From Ramlibacter aquaticus (GTDB lineage: Bacteria; Pseudomonadota; Gammaproteobacteria; Burkholderiales; Burkholderiaceae_C), in assembly GCF_015159745.1 (NCBI RefSeq), contig NZ_JADDOJ010000010.1, forward strand, positions 1-64,000: 64,000 bases of DNA, read 5' to 3'. Numbering within the stretch: the stretch's first letter is position 1; each line of letters starts with the position of its first letter. Positions 28,552 through 38,112 of this stretch are shown piece by piece. The notes under the pieces were generated by a model. It was not told where the DNA came from. It did not search any database and saw only the letters and a program-made list of their open reading frames with translations. Both the position numbers and the translations under genes were made by a program.

Positions 28552-30350
28552 ATGCCGCGGCGCCGGCGGCCAGCCCGTCCCTCAACCTCGGCCTGATCGG
28601 CAACTGCGCGTACAGCGCGCTGGTGGACGCGCGCGGCAGCATCGTCTGGTGCTGCCTGCCGCGCTTCGACGGCGACCCGGTGTTCAACGCCCTGCTGGAC
28701 CCCGGCGAGGACGGCGGGGTGTGGTCCATCGAGCTGGAGGACTTCGCCCGCAGCGAGCAGGCCTACGAGCCCAACACCGCGGTGCTGCGCACGCGCCTGT
28801 ACGACAGCCGCGGCCAGGGCATCGAGCTGACCGATTTCGCGCCGCGCTTCTGGAACCGGGGCCGCACCTTCCGCCCCCTGACGCTGGTGCGGCGGCTGCG
28901 CGTGCTGGCTGGCTCGCCGCGCATCCGGGTGCGCATGCGGCCGCGCTTCGACTGGGGGCGGGCGAAGCCGCAGATGACGCAGGGCTCGACCCACGTGCGC
29001 TACATCGGCCCGGCGCAGACGCTGCGCATGAACACCGACGCGCCCATCAACTACATGCTGGCGGAGACCTTCTTCGTCGCCGACCGGCCGCTGAACTTCA
29101 TCCTCGGCCCGGACGAGACCCTGCAGGGCGGCATCGAGGACACGGCGCGCGGCTTCGAGCAGGAGACGGCCGCCTACTGGCGCCACTGGACGCGCGCGCT
29201 GGCCTTGCCGCTGGAGTGGCAGGACGCGGTGATCCGCTCGGCGATCACGCTCAAGCTCTCGCTCTACGAGGACACGGGGGCGATCGTCGCCGCCATGACC
29301 ACCAGCATCCCCGAGGCGCCGGGCAGCCAGCGCAACTGGGACTACCGCTACTGCTGGCTGCGCGACGCCTTCTTCGTGGTGCGCGCGCTCAACAGCATCT
29401 CCGAAGTGGCGACCATGGAGGAGTACCTGCGCTGGCTCAACAACGTGGTGGTGCGATCGGCGGGCGGCCATATCCAGCCGCTCTACGGCATCGGCCAGGA
29501 GGAGCAGCTGCCCGAGCAGGTGCTGGACCACCTGCCGGGCTACCGCGGCATGGGCCCGGTGCGGGTGGGCAACCAGGCGCAGGAGCATTTCCAGCACGAC
29601 GTGTACGGCAACGTGGTGCTGGCGGCGGCGCAGGCCTTCCACGACCACCGCCTGCTGCGCCGGCCCGGCAAGGCCGAGTTCGGCCACCTGGAGGCGGTGG
29701 GCGAGCAGGCCTTCCGCGTCTACGACACGCCCGACGCCGGCATGTGGGAGCTGCGCACACGCGCCCGCATCCACACCTCGTCCGCGCTCATGGGCTGGGT
29801 GGCCTGCGACCGCCTGGCCAAGGTGGCGGCCACGCTGCGCCTGCCCGACCGGGTGCAGTTCTGGCGCCAGCGGGCGGAGGTGATCCGCGAACGCATCCTG
29901 CGCGAGAGCTGGTGCGAAGCGCGGGGCGCCTTCGCCGAGAGCTTCGGCGGCCGCGACCTGGACGCCAGCGCGCTGCTGATGGCCGAGGTCGGCTTCCTGG
30001 AACCCTCCGACCCGCGCTTCATCGGCACGCTGCAGGCCCTGGAGACGCACCTGTGCGACGGCCCGTACATGCGCCGCTACGAGGCGGCGGACGACTTCGG
30101 CAAGCCCGAGACCTCCTTCAACATCTGCACCTTCTGGCGCATCGACGCGCTGGCGCGCATCGGCCGGCGCCAGGAGGCGCGCGAGATCTTCGAGGTGATG
30201 CTGAAGAACCGCAATCCGCTAGGCCTGCTGTCGGAGGACACGCACCCGGTGACGGGCGAGATGTGGGGCAACTTCCCGCAGACCTATTCCATGGTCGGCG
30301 TGATCAACGCCGCGGTGCGGCTGTCGGCGCCCTGGGACAGCGTGATATGA
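28548..30350 (+). CDS. Glycoside hydrolase family 15 protein (glucoamylase or trehalase type)
   Basis: A 600-residue protein with the GH15 architecture. An N-terminal beta-sandwich (about 1-230) begins LGLIGNCAYSALVDARGSI, and an alpha6/alpha6 catalytic barrel (about 250-600) holds RNWDYRYCWLRDAFF, YEAADDFGKPETSFNICTF and EDTHPVTGEMWGNFPQ. GH15 enzymes cleave alpha-1,4 glucans, and some are trehalases. It has no signal peptide, so the substrate is cytoplasmic. It overlaps both otsB and otsA by 4 bases, which ties it to trehalose metabolism. Confidence 0.92.
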   Translation: MNAAAPAASPSLNLGLIGNCAYSALVDARGSIVWCCLPRFDGDPVFNALLDPGEDGGVWSIELEDFARSEQAYEPNTAVLRTRLYDSRGQGIELTDFAPRFWNRGRTFRPLTLVRRLRVLAGSPRIRVRMRPRFDWGRAKPQMTQGSTHVRYIGPAQTLRMNTDAPINYMLAETFFVADRPLNFILGPDETLQGGIEDTARGFEQETAAYWRHWTRALALPLEWQDAVIRSAITLKLSLYEDTGAIVAAMTTSIPEAPGSQRNWDYRYCWLRDAFFVVRALNSISEVATMEEYLRWLNNVVVRSAGGHIQPLYGIGQEEQLPEQVLDHLPGYRGMGPVRVGNQAQEHFQHDVYGNVVLAAAQAFHDHRLLRRPGKAEFGHLEAVGEQAFRVYDTPDAGMWELRTRARIHTSSALMGWVACDRLAKVAATLRLPDRVQFWRQRAEVIRERILRESWCEARGAFAESFGGRDLDASALLMAEVGFLEPSDPRFIGTLQALETHLCDGPYMRRYEAADDFGKPETSFNICTFWRIDALARIGRRQEAREIFEVMLKNRNPLGLLSEDTHPVTGEMWGNFPQTYSMVGVINAAVRLSAPWDSVI

Positions 30351-31750
30351 GCCGCCTGGTGGTGGTCTCCAACCGCGTCGCCGACCCGCGCAAGACGGCG
30401 GCGGGCGGCCTCGCCGTGGCGCTGGCCGAGGTGCTGAACAACACCGGCGGCCTGTGGTTCGGCTGGAGCGGGCGCATCGTGGAGGACGGCGGACAGCCCT
30501 CGCTGCACACCCAGCACGCGGGCCCGGTGACGCTGGTGACGGCCGACCTGGGCCAGTCCGACCACGCGGCCTATTACGTGGGCTATTCCAACGGCGTGCT
30601 GTGGCCGGTCTTCCACTACCGGCTGGACCTGGCCGACTTCGACGACGGCTACATCGCCGGCTACCGTCGCGTGAACCAGCAGTTCGCGCGCCAGCTCGCG
30701 CCGCTGCTGCGCGAGGACGACATCATCTGGGTCCACGACTACCACCTGATCCCGCTGGCGGCCGAGCTGCGCGCCCTGGGCTGCACGCAACGCATCGGCT
30801 TCTTCCTGCACATCCCGCTGCCGCCGCCGCTGATCCTGGCCGCGATCCCCGGCCACGACTGGCTGATCCGCGCCCTGTTCGCCTATGACGTGGTCGGCTT
30901 CCAGGCCGAGGCCGACCTGCTGCACTTCGACAACTACGTGGCGGCCGAGGCGCACGCCCAGCCGGTGGGCGAGCACCGCTGGCGCGCCTTCAACCGCACT
31001 GTGCAGGCGGGCGCCTACCCGATTGGCATCGACGTGGACGAGTTCCAGGGCCTGGCGCAGGCGCACGAGGGCCGCGAGATGTTCGAGCGCATGCGGCGCG
31101 AGTACTCGCGCCGCAAGCTGCTGGTGGGCGTGGACCGGCTGGACTACTCCAAGGGCCTGCCCCAGCGGCTGAAGGCCTTCCGCGCGCTGCTCACCCGCTA
31201 CCCCGAGACGCACCGCAGCGCGACCCTGATCCAGATCGCCTCACCGAGCCGGGAAGACGTGAGCGCGTACACGGACATCCTGCACGAGCTGGAGAGCCTG
31301 TGCGGCTCCATCAACGGCAACTTCGGCGAGCTGGACTGGATGCCGGTGCGCTACATGCACCGCACCGTGGCGCGGCCGCGCCTGCCCGGGCTGTACCGCG
31401 CGAGCCGCGTCGCCCTGGTGACGCCACTGCGCGACGGCATGAACCTGGTGGCCAAGGAATTCATCGCCGCGCAGGACCCGGCCGATCCGGGCGTGCTCGT
31501 GCTCTCGCGCTTCGCCGGCGCGGCCGAGCAGTTGAAGGAAGCGCTGATGGTGAACCCCTACGACGTGGAGGGCACCGCCAACGCGATACACCTGGCGCTG
31601 CAGATGCCGGTGGAAGAGCGGCGCGTGCGGCACGAGTCGCTCATGGCCACCATCCGCCAGTACGACGTGCACTGGTGGTGCAACGCCTTCCTGGACACCC
31701 TGGCGCAGGCCGAATCGGCCGAGAGCGGCACGCCCTGGCTGCGGCTCTAG
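30347..31750 (+). CDS. otsA: Trehalose-6-phosphate synthase
   Basis: A 467-residue GT20 enzyme that joins UDP-glucose and glucose 6-phosphate. Visible motifs are VVSNRVADP at the start, [39 protein letters not shown] and [13 protein letters not shown] near the end. The length equals that of E. coli OtsA. Its ATG overlaps the GH15 stop (ATGA). The gene order otsB-GH15-otsA makes a tight three-gene operon. Confidence 0.97.
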   Translation: MSRLVVVSNRVADPRKTAAGGLAVALAEVLNNTGGLWFGWSGRIVEDGGQPSLHTQHAGPVTLVTADLGQSDHAAYYVGYSNGVLWPVFHYRLDLADFDDGYIAGYRRVNQQFARQLAPLLREDDIIWVHDYHLIPLAAELRALGCTQRIGFFLHIPLPPPLILAAIPGHDWLIRALFAYDVVGFQAEADLLHFDNYVAAEAHAQPVGEHRWRAFNRTVQAGAYPIGIDVDEFQGLAQAHEGREMFERMRREYSRRKLLVGVDRLDYSKGLPQRLKAFRALLTRYPETHRSATLIQIASPSREDVSAYTDILHELESLCGSINGNFGELDWMPVRYMHRTVARPRLPGLYRASRVALVTPLRDGMNLVAKEFIAAQDPADPGVLVLSRFAGAAEQLKEALMVNPYDVEGTANAIHLALQMPVEERRVRHESLMATIRQYDVHWWCNAFLDTLAQAESAESGTPWLRL

Positions 31751-31814
31751 GGTCGGCCGTCACGCGGGCGGCGCGGCCAGGACAGGCCGGCCCGGCCACG
31801 GCGATACTTCGGCC

Positions 31815-33611
31815 ATGAACAAGCCCCTCACGCGCGCCGAGGTCGCCCCCGAGCAGACCTGGAACCTGCAAGACCTGTACGCCACCCGCGAGGCCTGGCT
31901 GGCCGAGATGGCGGCCCTCGAGGCCGACCTGTCCACCGTCACGCGCCACCAGGGGCGGCTGGCGAGCGCCGCCGCCACCCTGCTGGCCTGCCTGGACGCA
32001 CGCGACCGACTGCTCGCCCGGCTGCAGCGGGCCACCACCTTCGCCGCCCTGCGCAACGCGCAGGACGGCGGCGACCCGCAGGGCCAGGCCGACCTGGCCC
32101 ACGCCGCGGCCGTGGAGGCGCGGGTGCGGGCGGCCCTGAAGTTCGTCGACACCGAGATCCTCGCCATGCCCGAGGCCGACCTGCAGGGCCTGCGCGCGGC
32201 AGAGCCGGGCCTGGCGGTGCACCGCACCGAGCTCGACGAACTGGCCCGCCTGCGGCCGCACATGCTGTCGGCCGAGACCGAGCGCGTGCTGGCCGCCCTG
32301 GGCGAGGTGCTGCACGCACCCCTCATGACCTACGAGCGCAGCAAGAGCGGCGACCTGCGCTTCGAGCCCTTCACGGCGGCCGGCCGCGAGCACCCGAACT
32401 CCTTCAACCTGTACGAGTGGAGCTATGAGGGCAGCGCGGACGTGCAGGTGCGCCGGGCGGCCTGGGCCTCGTTCTGCAAGGGGCTGGTGCCCTACCAGAA
32501 CACCTACGCGGCCACCTTCGCCACCGAGATCAGCAAGAACATCGTGCTGGCACGCGCCCGCGGCTACGACAGCACCGAGCAGTTCCTGCTGCACGGGCAC
32601 CAGGTGCCCTTCGCGCTGTACAGCAACGTGCTGGACACCATCCAGGCCGAGCTCGCGCCGCACATGCGCCGCTACGCCCGGCTGCGACAGCGCGTGCTGG
32701 GCCTGGACCGCCTGCTCTACTGCGACATCAAGGCACCCCTCGACGCGGACTACGCCCCGGCGCTGGACTTCACGCAGGCCGCCGGGCTCATCCAGGCCGC
32801 GCTCGCCCCCATGGGCGAGGACTACCAGGCCCTGGTGCGCGAGGCCTTCGAGCGGCGCTGGATCGACCGCGCCGACAACCTGGGCAAGTCCTCGGGCGCC
32901 TTCTGCGCCTCGCCCTACGGCGTCCATCCCTACATCCTCATGACCTGGACCGGCACCATGCGCGACGCCTTCGTGCTGGTGCACGAGCTGGGCCATGCCG
33001 GGCATTTCCTGAATGCGCAGCGCCACCAGCGCTTCGTCAACACGCGGCCGTCCATGCCCTTCGTGGAGGCGCCGTCCATCATGAACGAGGTGCTGCTCGC
33101 GCGGCACATCCTGCAGGACGAGCGCGACGCGCGCATGCGCCGCTGGGTGCTGATGCAGGTGCTGGGCACCTACCACCACAACTTCGTCACCCACCTGCTG
33201 GAGGCCGAGTTGCAACGCCAGGTCTACCGGCTGGCCGAGGGCGGCCAGTCCGTCACGGCGGCGATGCTGAACGAGCGCAAGGCGGCCATCCTGCGCGGCT
33301 TCTGGGGCGACGCGGTGGTGATCGACGAGGGCGCGGCCATGACCTGGATGCGCCAGCCGCACTACTACCTCGGCCTGTACCCGTACACCTACTCGGTCGG
33401 GCTGGTCGCTGCCACGGCGCTGGCCGAGAAGGCCAGGCTGGAGGGAGACGGCGTGTTCGCGGGCTGGCTGCAGGTGCTGCGCGCGGGCGGCACCCTGCCG
33501 CCGCTGGACCTGATGCGCCAGGTGGGCATCGACCTCGCGTCGCCCGAGCCGGTGCGGGCGGCCGTGGCCCACGTGGGGCGCATGGTCGACGAGCTCGAAG
33601 CGAGCTTCTGA
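31815..33611 (+). CDS. pepF: M3 family oligoendopeptidase F
   Basis: A 598-residue cytoplasmic zinc peptidase. The HExxH motif is in FVLVHELGHAGHF near residue 393, with the third zinc ligand Glu in the EAPSIMNEVLL helix about 25 residues on. The N-terminal helical lid begins TWNLQDLYATREAWL, typical of PepF. It degrades short peptides. The gene lies 64 bases after otsA and may have its own promoter, though none is obvious. Confidence 0.93.
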   Translation: MNKPLTRAEVAPEQTWNLQDLYATREAWLAEMAALEADLSTVTRHQGRLASAAATLLACLDARDRLLARLQRATTFAALRNAQDGGDPQGQADLAHAAAVEARVRAALKFVDTEILAMPEADLQGLRAAEPGLAVHRTELDELARLRPHMLSAETERVLAALGEVLHAPLMTYERSKSGDLRFEPFTAAGREHPNSFNLYEWSYEGSADVQVRRAAWASFCKGLVPYQNTYAATFATEISKNIVLARARGYDSTEQFLLHGHQVPFALYSNVLDTIQAELAPHMRRYARLRQRVLGLDRLLYCDIKAPLDADYAPALDFTQAAGLIQAALAPMGEDYQALVREAFERRWIDRADNLGKSSGAFCASPYGVHPYILMTWTGTMRDAFVLVHELGHAGHFLNAQRHQRFVNTRPSMPFVEAPSIMNEVLLARHILQDERDARMRRWVLMQVLGTYHHNFVTHLLEAELQRQVYRLAEGGQSVTAAMLNERKAAILRGFWGDAVVIDEGAAMTWMRQPHYYLGLYPYTYSVGLVAATALAEKARLEGDGVFAGWLQVLRAGGTLPPLDLMRQVGIDLASPEPVRAAVAHVGRMVDELEASF

Positions 33612-33635
33612 GGGCAGGCCGCGCCGCGGCCGCCT

Positions 33636-34646
33636 TCAGCGGGGAAGCCGGCTGACAGCCTGGTCGATCGCGCCGAACACGCTCTGGCCGTCACGGCCCT
33701 TCATCTCGATGCGCACCGTGTCGCCGAACTTCATGTAGTCGGTGGCGGGCTGGCCGTCCAGGATGGTCTCGATGGCCCGCTTCTCGGCGATGCAGCTGTA
33801 GCCCTTGACCCATTCCTTCTTGCCATCCTTCTCGACGGCCTTGTTGCTCACGGTGCCGCTGCCGACGATGGAGCCGGCACGCACGTTGCGGGTCTTGCAG
33901 ATGTGGGCGATGAGCTGGCCGAAGTGGAAGGTGACGTCCTGGCCCGCGTCGCACAGGCCCACGGTGCGGCCGTTCCACTGCACCTGCATGGGCAGGTGCA
34001 GCTTGCCGCCCTGCCAGGCCTCGCCGAGTTCGTCCGGGGTCACGGCCACGGGGCTGAAGGCGGTGGCGGGCTTGCTCTGGAAGAAGCCGAAGCCCTTGGC
34101 CAGCTCGTCCGGGATCAGGTGGCGCAGGCTCCAGTCGTTGGCCAGCATCACCAGGCGGATGGACTCCACGGCCTCGTCGGGGCCGGTGGCCATGGGCACG
34201 TCGCCCGTCACCACCGCCACCTCGGCCTCGAAGTCGATGCCCCAGTCCTCGCTGACGAAGTGCGGCGTGTCGCAGGGGCCCAGGAAGTCGTCGCTGCCGC
34301 CCTGGTACATCAGCGGCTCGCTGTAGTAGTTGTCCGGCACCTTGGAGTTGCGCGCCAGGCGCACCAGCTCCACGTGGTTGATGTAGGCCGAGCCGTCCGC
34401 CCACTGGTAGGCACGCGGCAGGGGCGCCATGCAGCGCGCGGGATCGAAGGGGAAGGCATGGCGCGACTTGCCGCCGTTCAGGGCCTCGTACAGGTCCTGC
34501 AGCTGGGGCGCGATGAAGTTCCAGTCGTCCAGGGCCTGCTGCAGCCGCTCGGCGATGCCGGTCGCATAATGGGCCGTGCTGAGGTCGCGCGAGACGACCA
34601 CCAGCTGGCCGTCGCGGGAACCGTCCTTGTAGGTGGCGAGCTTCAT
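33636..34646 (-). CDS. Fumarylacetoacetate hydrolase family protein
   Basis: A 336-residue FAH-fold protein, acting on beta-diketo acids or related ring-cleavage products. The metal site is visible: DWGIDFEAEVAVVTGD holds two acidic ligands, and SIVGSGTVSNKAVEKDG is the loop typical of the fumarylacetoacetase-like branch. The ATG at 34646 (MKLATYKDG) is the family start. It is divergent from an IclR regulator with 95 AT-rich bases between. Aromatic degradation is the likely setting, but the substrate is unproven. Confidence 0.9.
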   Translation of the reverse strand: MKLATYKDGSRDGQLVVVSRDLSTAHYATGIAERLQQALDDWNFIAPQLQDLYEALNGGKSRHAFPFDPARCMAPLPRAYQWADGSAYINHVELVRLARNSKVPDNYYSEPLMYQGGSDDFLGPCDTPHFVSEDWGIDFEAEVAVVTGDVPMATGPDEAVESIRLVMLANDWSLRHLIPDELAKGFGFFQSKPATAFSPVAVTPDELGEAWQGGKLHLPMQVQWNGRTVGLCDAGQDVTFHFGQLIAHICKTRNVRAGSIVGSGTVSNKAVEKDGKKEWVKGYSCIAEKRAIETILDGQPATDYMKFGDTVRIEMKGRDGQSVFGAIDQAVSRLPR

Positions 34647-34697
34647 CGTTGATCCGGGGAGGGTCATGCGCTAGAGTCCGCCGGACTCATTACGCAT

Positions 34698-34714
34698 GGT
34701 GAAATGAATTTACC
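34698..34714. promoter_or_regulatory. Candidate IclR operator between the FAH and IclR genes
   Basis: GGTGAAATGAATTTACC is an imperfect palindrome (6 of 8 pairs) in the only AT-rich patch of the 95-base divergent gap. IclR-family regulators often bind such short AT-rich palindromes near their own gene. It sits 52 bases from the FAH start and 28 bases from the IclR start. Confidence 0.5.
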
Positions 34715-34741
34715 TAATCGAAATCATAGCGGAAGCCGCCC

Positions 34742-35521
34742 GTGGTGAAGGAGCGCGCAGGCATACAGTCCGTCGAGGTCGGCTTCGGGCTGCTCGAGGT
34801 CCTGTCCCGATCGCCGGGGCCGCTCATGCTGCGCGACCTCGCCTCGCAGGCGGGGATGAGCGCCGCCAAGGCGCACCGCTACCTGGTGAGTTTCCAGCGG
34901 CTGGGCCTGGTCACGCAGGACGCGGGCAGCACGCGCTATGACCTGGGCCCCGCCGCGCTCAAGCTCGGCCTGGCCTCGCTGTCGCGCCTGGACGCGGTCA
35001 AGCTCGCACGCGAGCGCATCGCCGGCCTGATGGAACGAATCGGCCACACCCTGGCTCTAGCCGTATGGGGCAACCACGGCCCGACCATCGTCCACTGGGA
35101 GGAATCCCCGCAGGCGGTCACCGTGAACCTGCGCCTGGGCGACGTGATGCCGCTGCTGACCTCGGCGACGGGGCGCTGCTTCGCCGCCTGGCTGTCCCGC
35201 GAAGCCATCACGCCCATGCTCAAGGAAGAAATCGCCCGCGCCCAGCGCCAGGGCCGCAACGACGTCCCCACCACCCTGGCCGAGGCGCGCGCCCTGCTGG
35301 CCGAGGTACGCGGCCAGGGCATCTCTCGCGTGGTGGACACGCTGCTGCCGGGCATCGTCGGCTTCTGCGCCCCGGTCTTCGATTCGGATGGCCACATGGT
35401 GCTGGGCCTGGTGGCGCTGGGCCCCAGCGGCACCTTCGACCCGGCCTACGGCGGCAGCGTGGCCCAGCCGCTGCGCGAGGCCGCTACCCGGCTGTCCGGC
35501 GACCTGGGGTGGCAGGGATGA
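34742..35521 (+). CDS. IclR family transcriptional regulator
   Basis: A 259-residue regulator starting at a GTG. The N-terminal winged HTH (about 8-65) includes MLRDLASQAGMSAAKAHRYL. The C-terminal effector domain (about 80-250) holds TSATGRCFAAWL and VVDTLLPGIVGFCAPVFD. It is divergent from the FAH-family gene, its most likely target. Its stop overlaps the start of a DUF3108 gene (ATGA). Confidence 0.93.
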   Translation: MVKERAGIQSVEVGFGLLEVLSRSPGPLMLRDLASQAGMSAAKAHRYLVSFQRLGLVTQDAGSTRYDLGPAALKLGLASLSRLDAVKLARERIAGLMERIGHTLALAVWGNHGPTIVHWEESPQAVTVNLRLGDVMPLLTSATGRCFAAWLSREAITPMLKEEIARAQRQGRNDVPTTLAEARALLAEVRGQGISRVVDTLLPGIVGFCAPVFDSDGHMVLGLVALGPSGTFDPAYGGSVAQPLREAATRLSGDLGWQG

Positions 35522-36591
35522 GGCACGGCGCACGCCTGGCCGGGCTCGCCGCCGCGGTGCTGGCCGCGCACGGCCTGCTGCTGTCCTCGGTGGGCGGCGC
35601 CCGCCCGGCCGCGCACCGGCCGTCGCCCTGGGTGGCCCGCACGCTGGACGCCGTGCTGCCGGCGGCACAGGCCATGGAGGCGCCCCCCGCGGGCCAGCCG
35701 CAGGCCGCGCCGGCGCAGCGGGCGGCCGCCGCCCGACCCGGGGTGCGCCCTGCTGCCCACAACGAAGCGGCCGCCGGCGTGCCGCCGGGCGGCATGCTCC
35801 CGGACTCCGCCGCGGCCCCGGCCAGCGATGCGCCGGTGGCCACCCGCCCGGCATCGTCGCGGGCCGCGAATCCCGGCCTGCAGGTCGCCGCTGCCGACGC
35901 CGACGCGGCCGTCGCCACCCCGCCGCACAAGGCCTCCGTGCGGCCCATGCATTTCAAGGTCCACCCGGCCGCGACCTTCCATTACCGCGTGGTGGCCGCG
36001 TCGCGCGGCTTCGAGCTGCAGGGCGAGGGCGAGCTGGAATGGAAGCGCGACGGCGAGGGCTACGAGGCCCGGCTGACGGCCCGGGCGCCGCTGATCCGCC
36101 CGCGCGAGCAGCGCAGCACCGGCCGGGTGACCGCGCAGGGCGTGACGCCGGACCGCTTCTCCGACCGCAGCCGCAGCGAGGAGGCGGCCCACTTCCAGCG
36201 CGAGGCGAACAAGATCAGCTTCAGCAACAACCAGCCCGACGTCCCCCTGGAGCCCGGCGCCCAGGACCGCCTGAGCATCATCCTGCAGCTGGGCGCCATC
36301 CTCGCGGGCGAGCCGCGCCGGCACCCCGCCGGCAGCACGATCACGATCCAGACCGCCTCCACCCGGGGCGCGGAGCCCTGGGTCTTCACGGTCGAGGGCG
36401 AGGAAGGGCTGCACCTCCCCGGGGGCGAACTCACCGGGGTGAAGCTGGTGCGCAACCCGCGCGAGGAGCACGACACCAAGGTCGAGCTCTGGCTGGCTCC
36501 CGGCATGGATTACGCGCCGGTTCGCCTGCGTCTGACACAGCCGAATGGGGATTGGGTCGACCAGCAGTGGTCCGGCACCGACAGGGGATGA
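35518..36591 (+). CDS. DUF3108 domain protein, probably exported
   Basis: A 357-residue protein. A hydrophobic N-terminal segment (about residues 7-27) could be a signal or anchor. A long Ala/Pro-rich linker (about 30-140) leads to a DUF3108 domain (about 145-357) predicted to be mostly beta strand. Recognisable parts are FHYRVVAASRGFELQGEGEL and the C-terminal VKLVRNPREEHDTKVELWLA. The function is unknown; it is likely periplasmic. It is coupled to the IclR gene by a 4-base overlap. Confidence 0.82.
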   Translation: MRHGARLAGLAAAVLAAHGLLLSSVGGARPAAHRPSPWVARTLDAVLPAAQAMEAPPAGQPQAAPAQRAAAARPGVRPAAHNEAAAGVPPGGMLPDSAAAPASDAPVATRPASSRAANPGLQVAAADADAAVATPPHKASVRPMHFKVHPAATFHYRVVAASRGFELQGEGELEWKRDGEGYEARLTARAPLIRPREQRSTGRVTAQGVTPDRFSDRSRSEEAAHFQREANKISFSNNQPDVPLEPGAQDRLSIILQLGAILAGEPRRHPAGSTITIQTASTRGAEPWVFTVEGEEGLHLPGGELTGVKLVRNPREEHDTKVELWLAPGMDYAPVRLRLTQPNGDWVDQQWSGTDRG

Positions 36592-36696
36592 GCTGGCCCG
36601 GGGCGCACCATGGGCCTCAGTTCATCGCAGCGTTTTCCCGGTCCACCTTGAAGCGGGTTCGAACGTTGCCATATGAGAAGGCAAAGGATTCCCACC

Positions 36697-36969
36697 ATGC
36701 AAATGCTTTATGACTCCGAAGCTTTCGTTGTCGTGCACATGCAGGCCAACGAACCCGCCGAGGGCGAGCCCGAGCCGAACGTGCCCCGGCACGGCTTCGA
36801 GATCGTCGACAAACGCTCCAACAAGGAGGTCTACCTCGACGGCACCTGGGCCGATGCCTTCCAGCGCCAGATCAACGCCTGGCAGCTGAACACGCCCACG
36901 CAGGAAGAAGTCGAGGAGACGCTGGACGGCTACGCCGAGCTGGCGCAGAACCCGCTCATCATGCATTGA
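36697..36969 (+). CDS. DUF3567 family protein
   Basis: A 90-residue acidic protein typical of Burkholderiales (DUF3567), of unknown role. It begins MQMLYDSEAFVVVHM, has HGFEIVDKRSNKEVYLDG in the middle and ends with ETLDGYAELAQNPLIMH. AAGGA lies 8 bases before the ATG. A weak promoter may lie at 36648-36677 (TTGAAG, 18 bases, TATGAG). An upstream in-frame ATG at 36673 would remove that promoter and lacks a ribosome binding site. Confidence 0.88.
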   Translation: MQMLYDSEAFVVVHMQANEPAEGEPEPNVPRHGFEIVDKRSNKEVYLDGTWADAFQRQINAWQLNTPTQEEVEETLDGYAELAQNPLIMH

Positions 36970-37023
36970 CGCCGCGCCGGCGCGGGGCCTGGCGGCTCGC
37001 GCCGCGCCCTCGCATCTCCGCCC

Positions 37024-38079
37024 CTACCGCAGCCAGCCGCGCCGGAACAGGGGCTCGACCAGCACCAGCACGGCCACCAGCCGGCAGACCTGGAAGGCGG
37101 TCACCACCGGAACCCCCAACTGCAGCACCTTGGCCGTGATGGACATCTCGGCGATGCCGCCCGGCGAGGTGCCGAGCACCAGGGTCGCCCAGTGCAGGCC
37201 GGTCGCCTTCGACAGCACCCACGCAAAGCCCGCGCACACCGCCACCAGGCCCAGGGTGGCCATCGCCACCGAGGCCAGCCAGCGCGGCGCGGTGTGCACG
37301 AACTCCCGGGAAAAGCGGACGCCCAGGCTGACGCCGATCAGCAGCTGCGCCGTGCTGCTCATCCAGACGGGCATGGCCGACAGCTCGATGCCGGCCATGG
37401 TCAGGCCCATCGCCGCCAGCAGCGCGCCCATGAACCAGGGGTTGGCGCGGCCGGTGCGCGTCATCAGCCAGGCGCCGCCGCCGGAGGCCAGCAGCAGCAG
37501 GGCCAGGCCCGGCATCGAGACCTCGCGGGCGCCGGGCAGGCTGGGGTCCAGCCCGTGCAGGCCGACGGCCGTCAGCGCGAAGGGCACGGTGAGCGTGACG
37601 ATGAGCAGGCGCAGGCTGTGCGCCGCGGCCACCAGTTCGGTGCGCCCGCCGTGGCGCTCGGCCAGCAGGGTCATTTCCGAGGCACCGCCGATCGCGCCGG
37701 CGAACCAGGTGGTGGCACGGCGCGCCTGGTCGCTGCCGCCGATCTCCGCCCCATGGCGGCGCTCCAGCCAGCGCCCGCTGGCCCAGCCCAGCCCCAGCGC
37801 CCAGGCGATGGCCAGCAGGATCGCCCACCAGCGCGAGGCCACCAGGGCGGACACCTGCGGCGTGAAGTACAGGCCCAGCGAGGTGCCGATGATCCATTGG
37901 CCCAGGTTGCGCAGCGGCGCGAAGCTGCGCGTGGGCCGGCCGGTGATGGAGGCCAGCGCGGTGGCCGAGAGCGGCCCGATCATCCAGGGAATGGGCGTGT
38001 GCAGCGCCCGGCAGCCCAGCGCGGCGGCCAGGGCGAGCAGCAGCGTCATCGCGACGCGGAAGGGAAAAGTCTGGCTCAT
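37024..38079 (-). CDS. AbrB family membrane protein
   Basis: A 351-residue integral membrane protein with about ten hydrophobic segments in two similar halves, fitting the AbrB family (E. coli AbrB, once called an aidB regulator; often mislabelled ammonia monooxygenase). Both halves carry a PWMIGPL or PWFMGALL motif. TSPGGIAEMSIT and GAIGGASEMTLL are the paired re-entrant-type segments. It is probably a transporter of unknown substrate. The start at 38079 leaves 33 bases to the divergent ChaN-like gene. Confidence 0.88.
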   Translation of the reverse strand: MSQTFPFRVAMTLLLALAAALGCRALHTPIPWMIGPLSATALASITGRPTRSFAPLRNLGQWIIGTSLGLYFTPQVSALVASRWWAILLAIAWALGLGWASGRWLERRHGAEIGGSDQARRATTWFAGAIGGASEMTLLAERHGGRTELVAAAHSLRLLIVTLTVPFALTAVGLHGLDPSLPGAREVSMPGLALLLLASGGGAWLMTRTGRANPWFMGALLAAMGLTMAGIELSAMPVWMSSTAQLLIGVSLGVRFSREFVHTAPRWLASVAMATLGLVAVCAGFAWVLSKATGLHWATLVLGTSPGGIAEMSITAKVLQLGVPVVTAFQVCRLVAVLVLVEPLFRRGWLR

Positions 38080-38112
38080 GCGCCGGTTCGGGGTCGGCCG
38101 TAGTATCGCCGC

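Noticed and set aside
28649-31750. A single long frame suggesting a fusion with otsA
   Set aside because: The first 566 codons are a shadow of GH15. OtsA starts at the ATG at 30347 that overlaps the GH15 stop.
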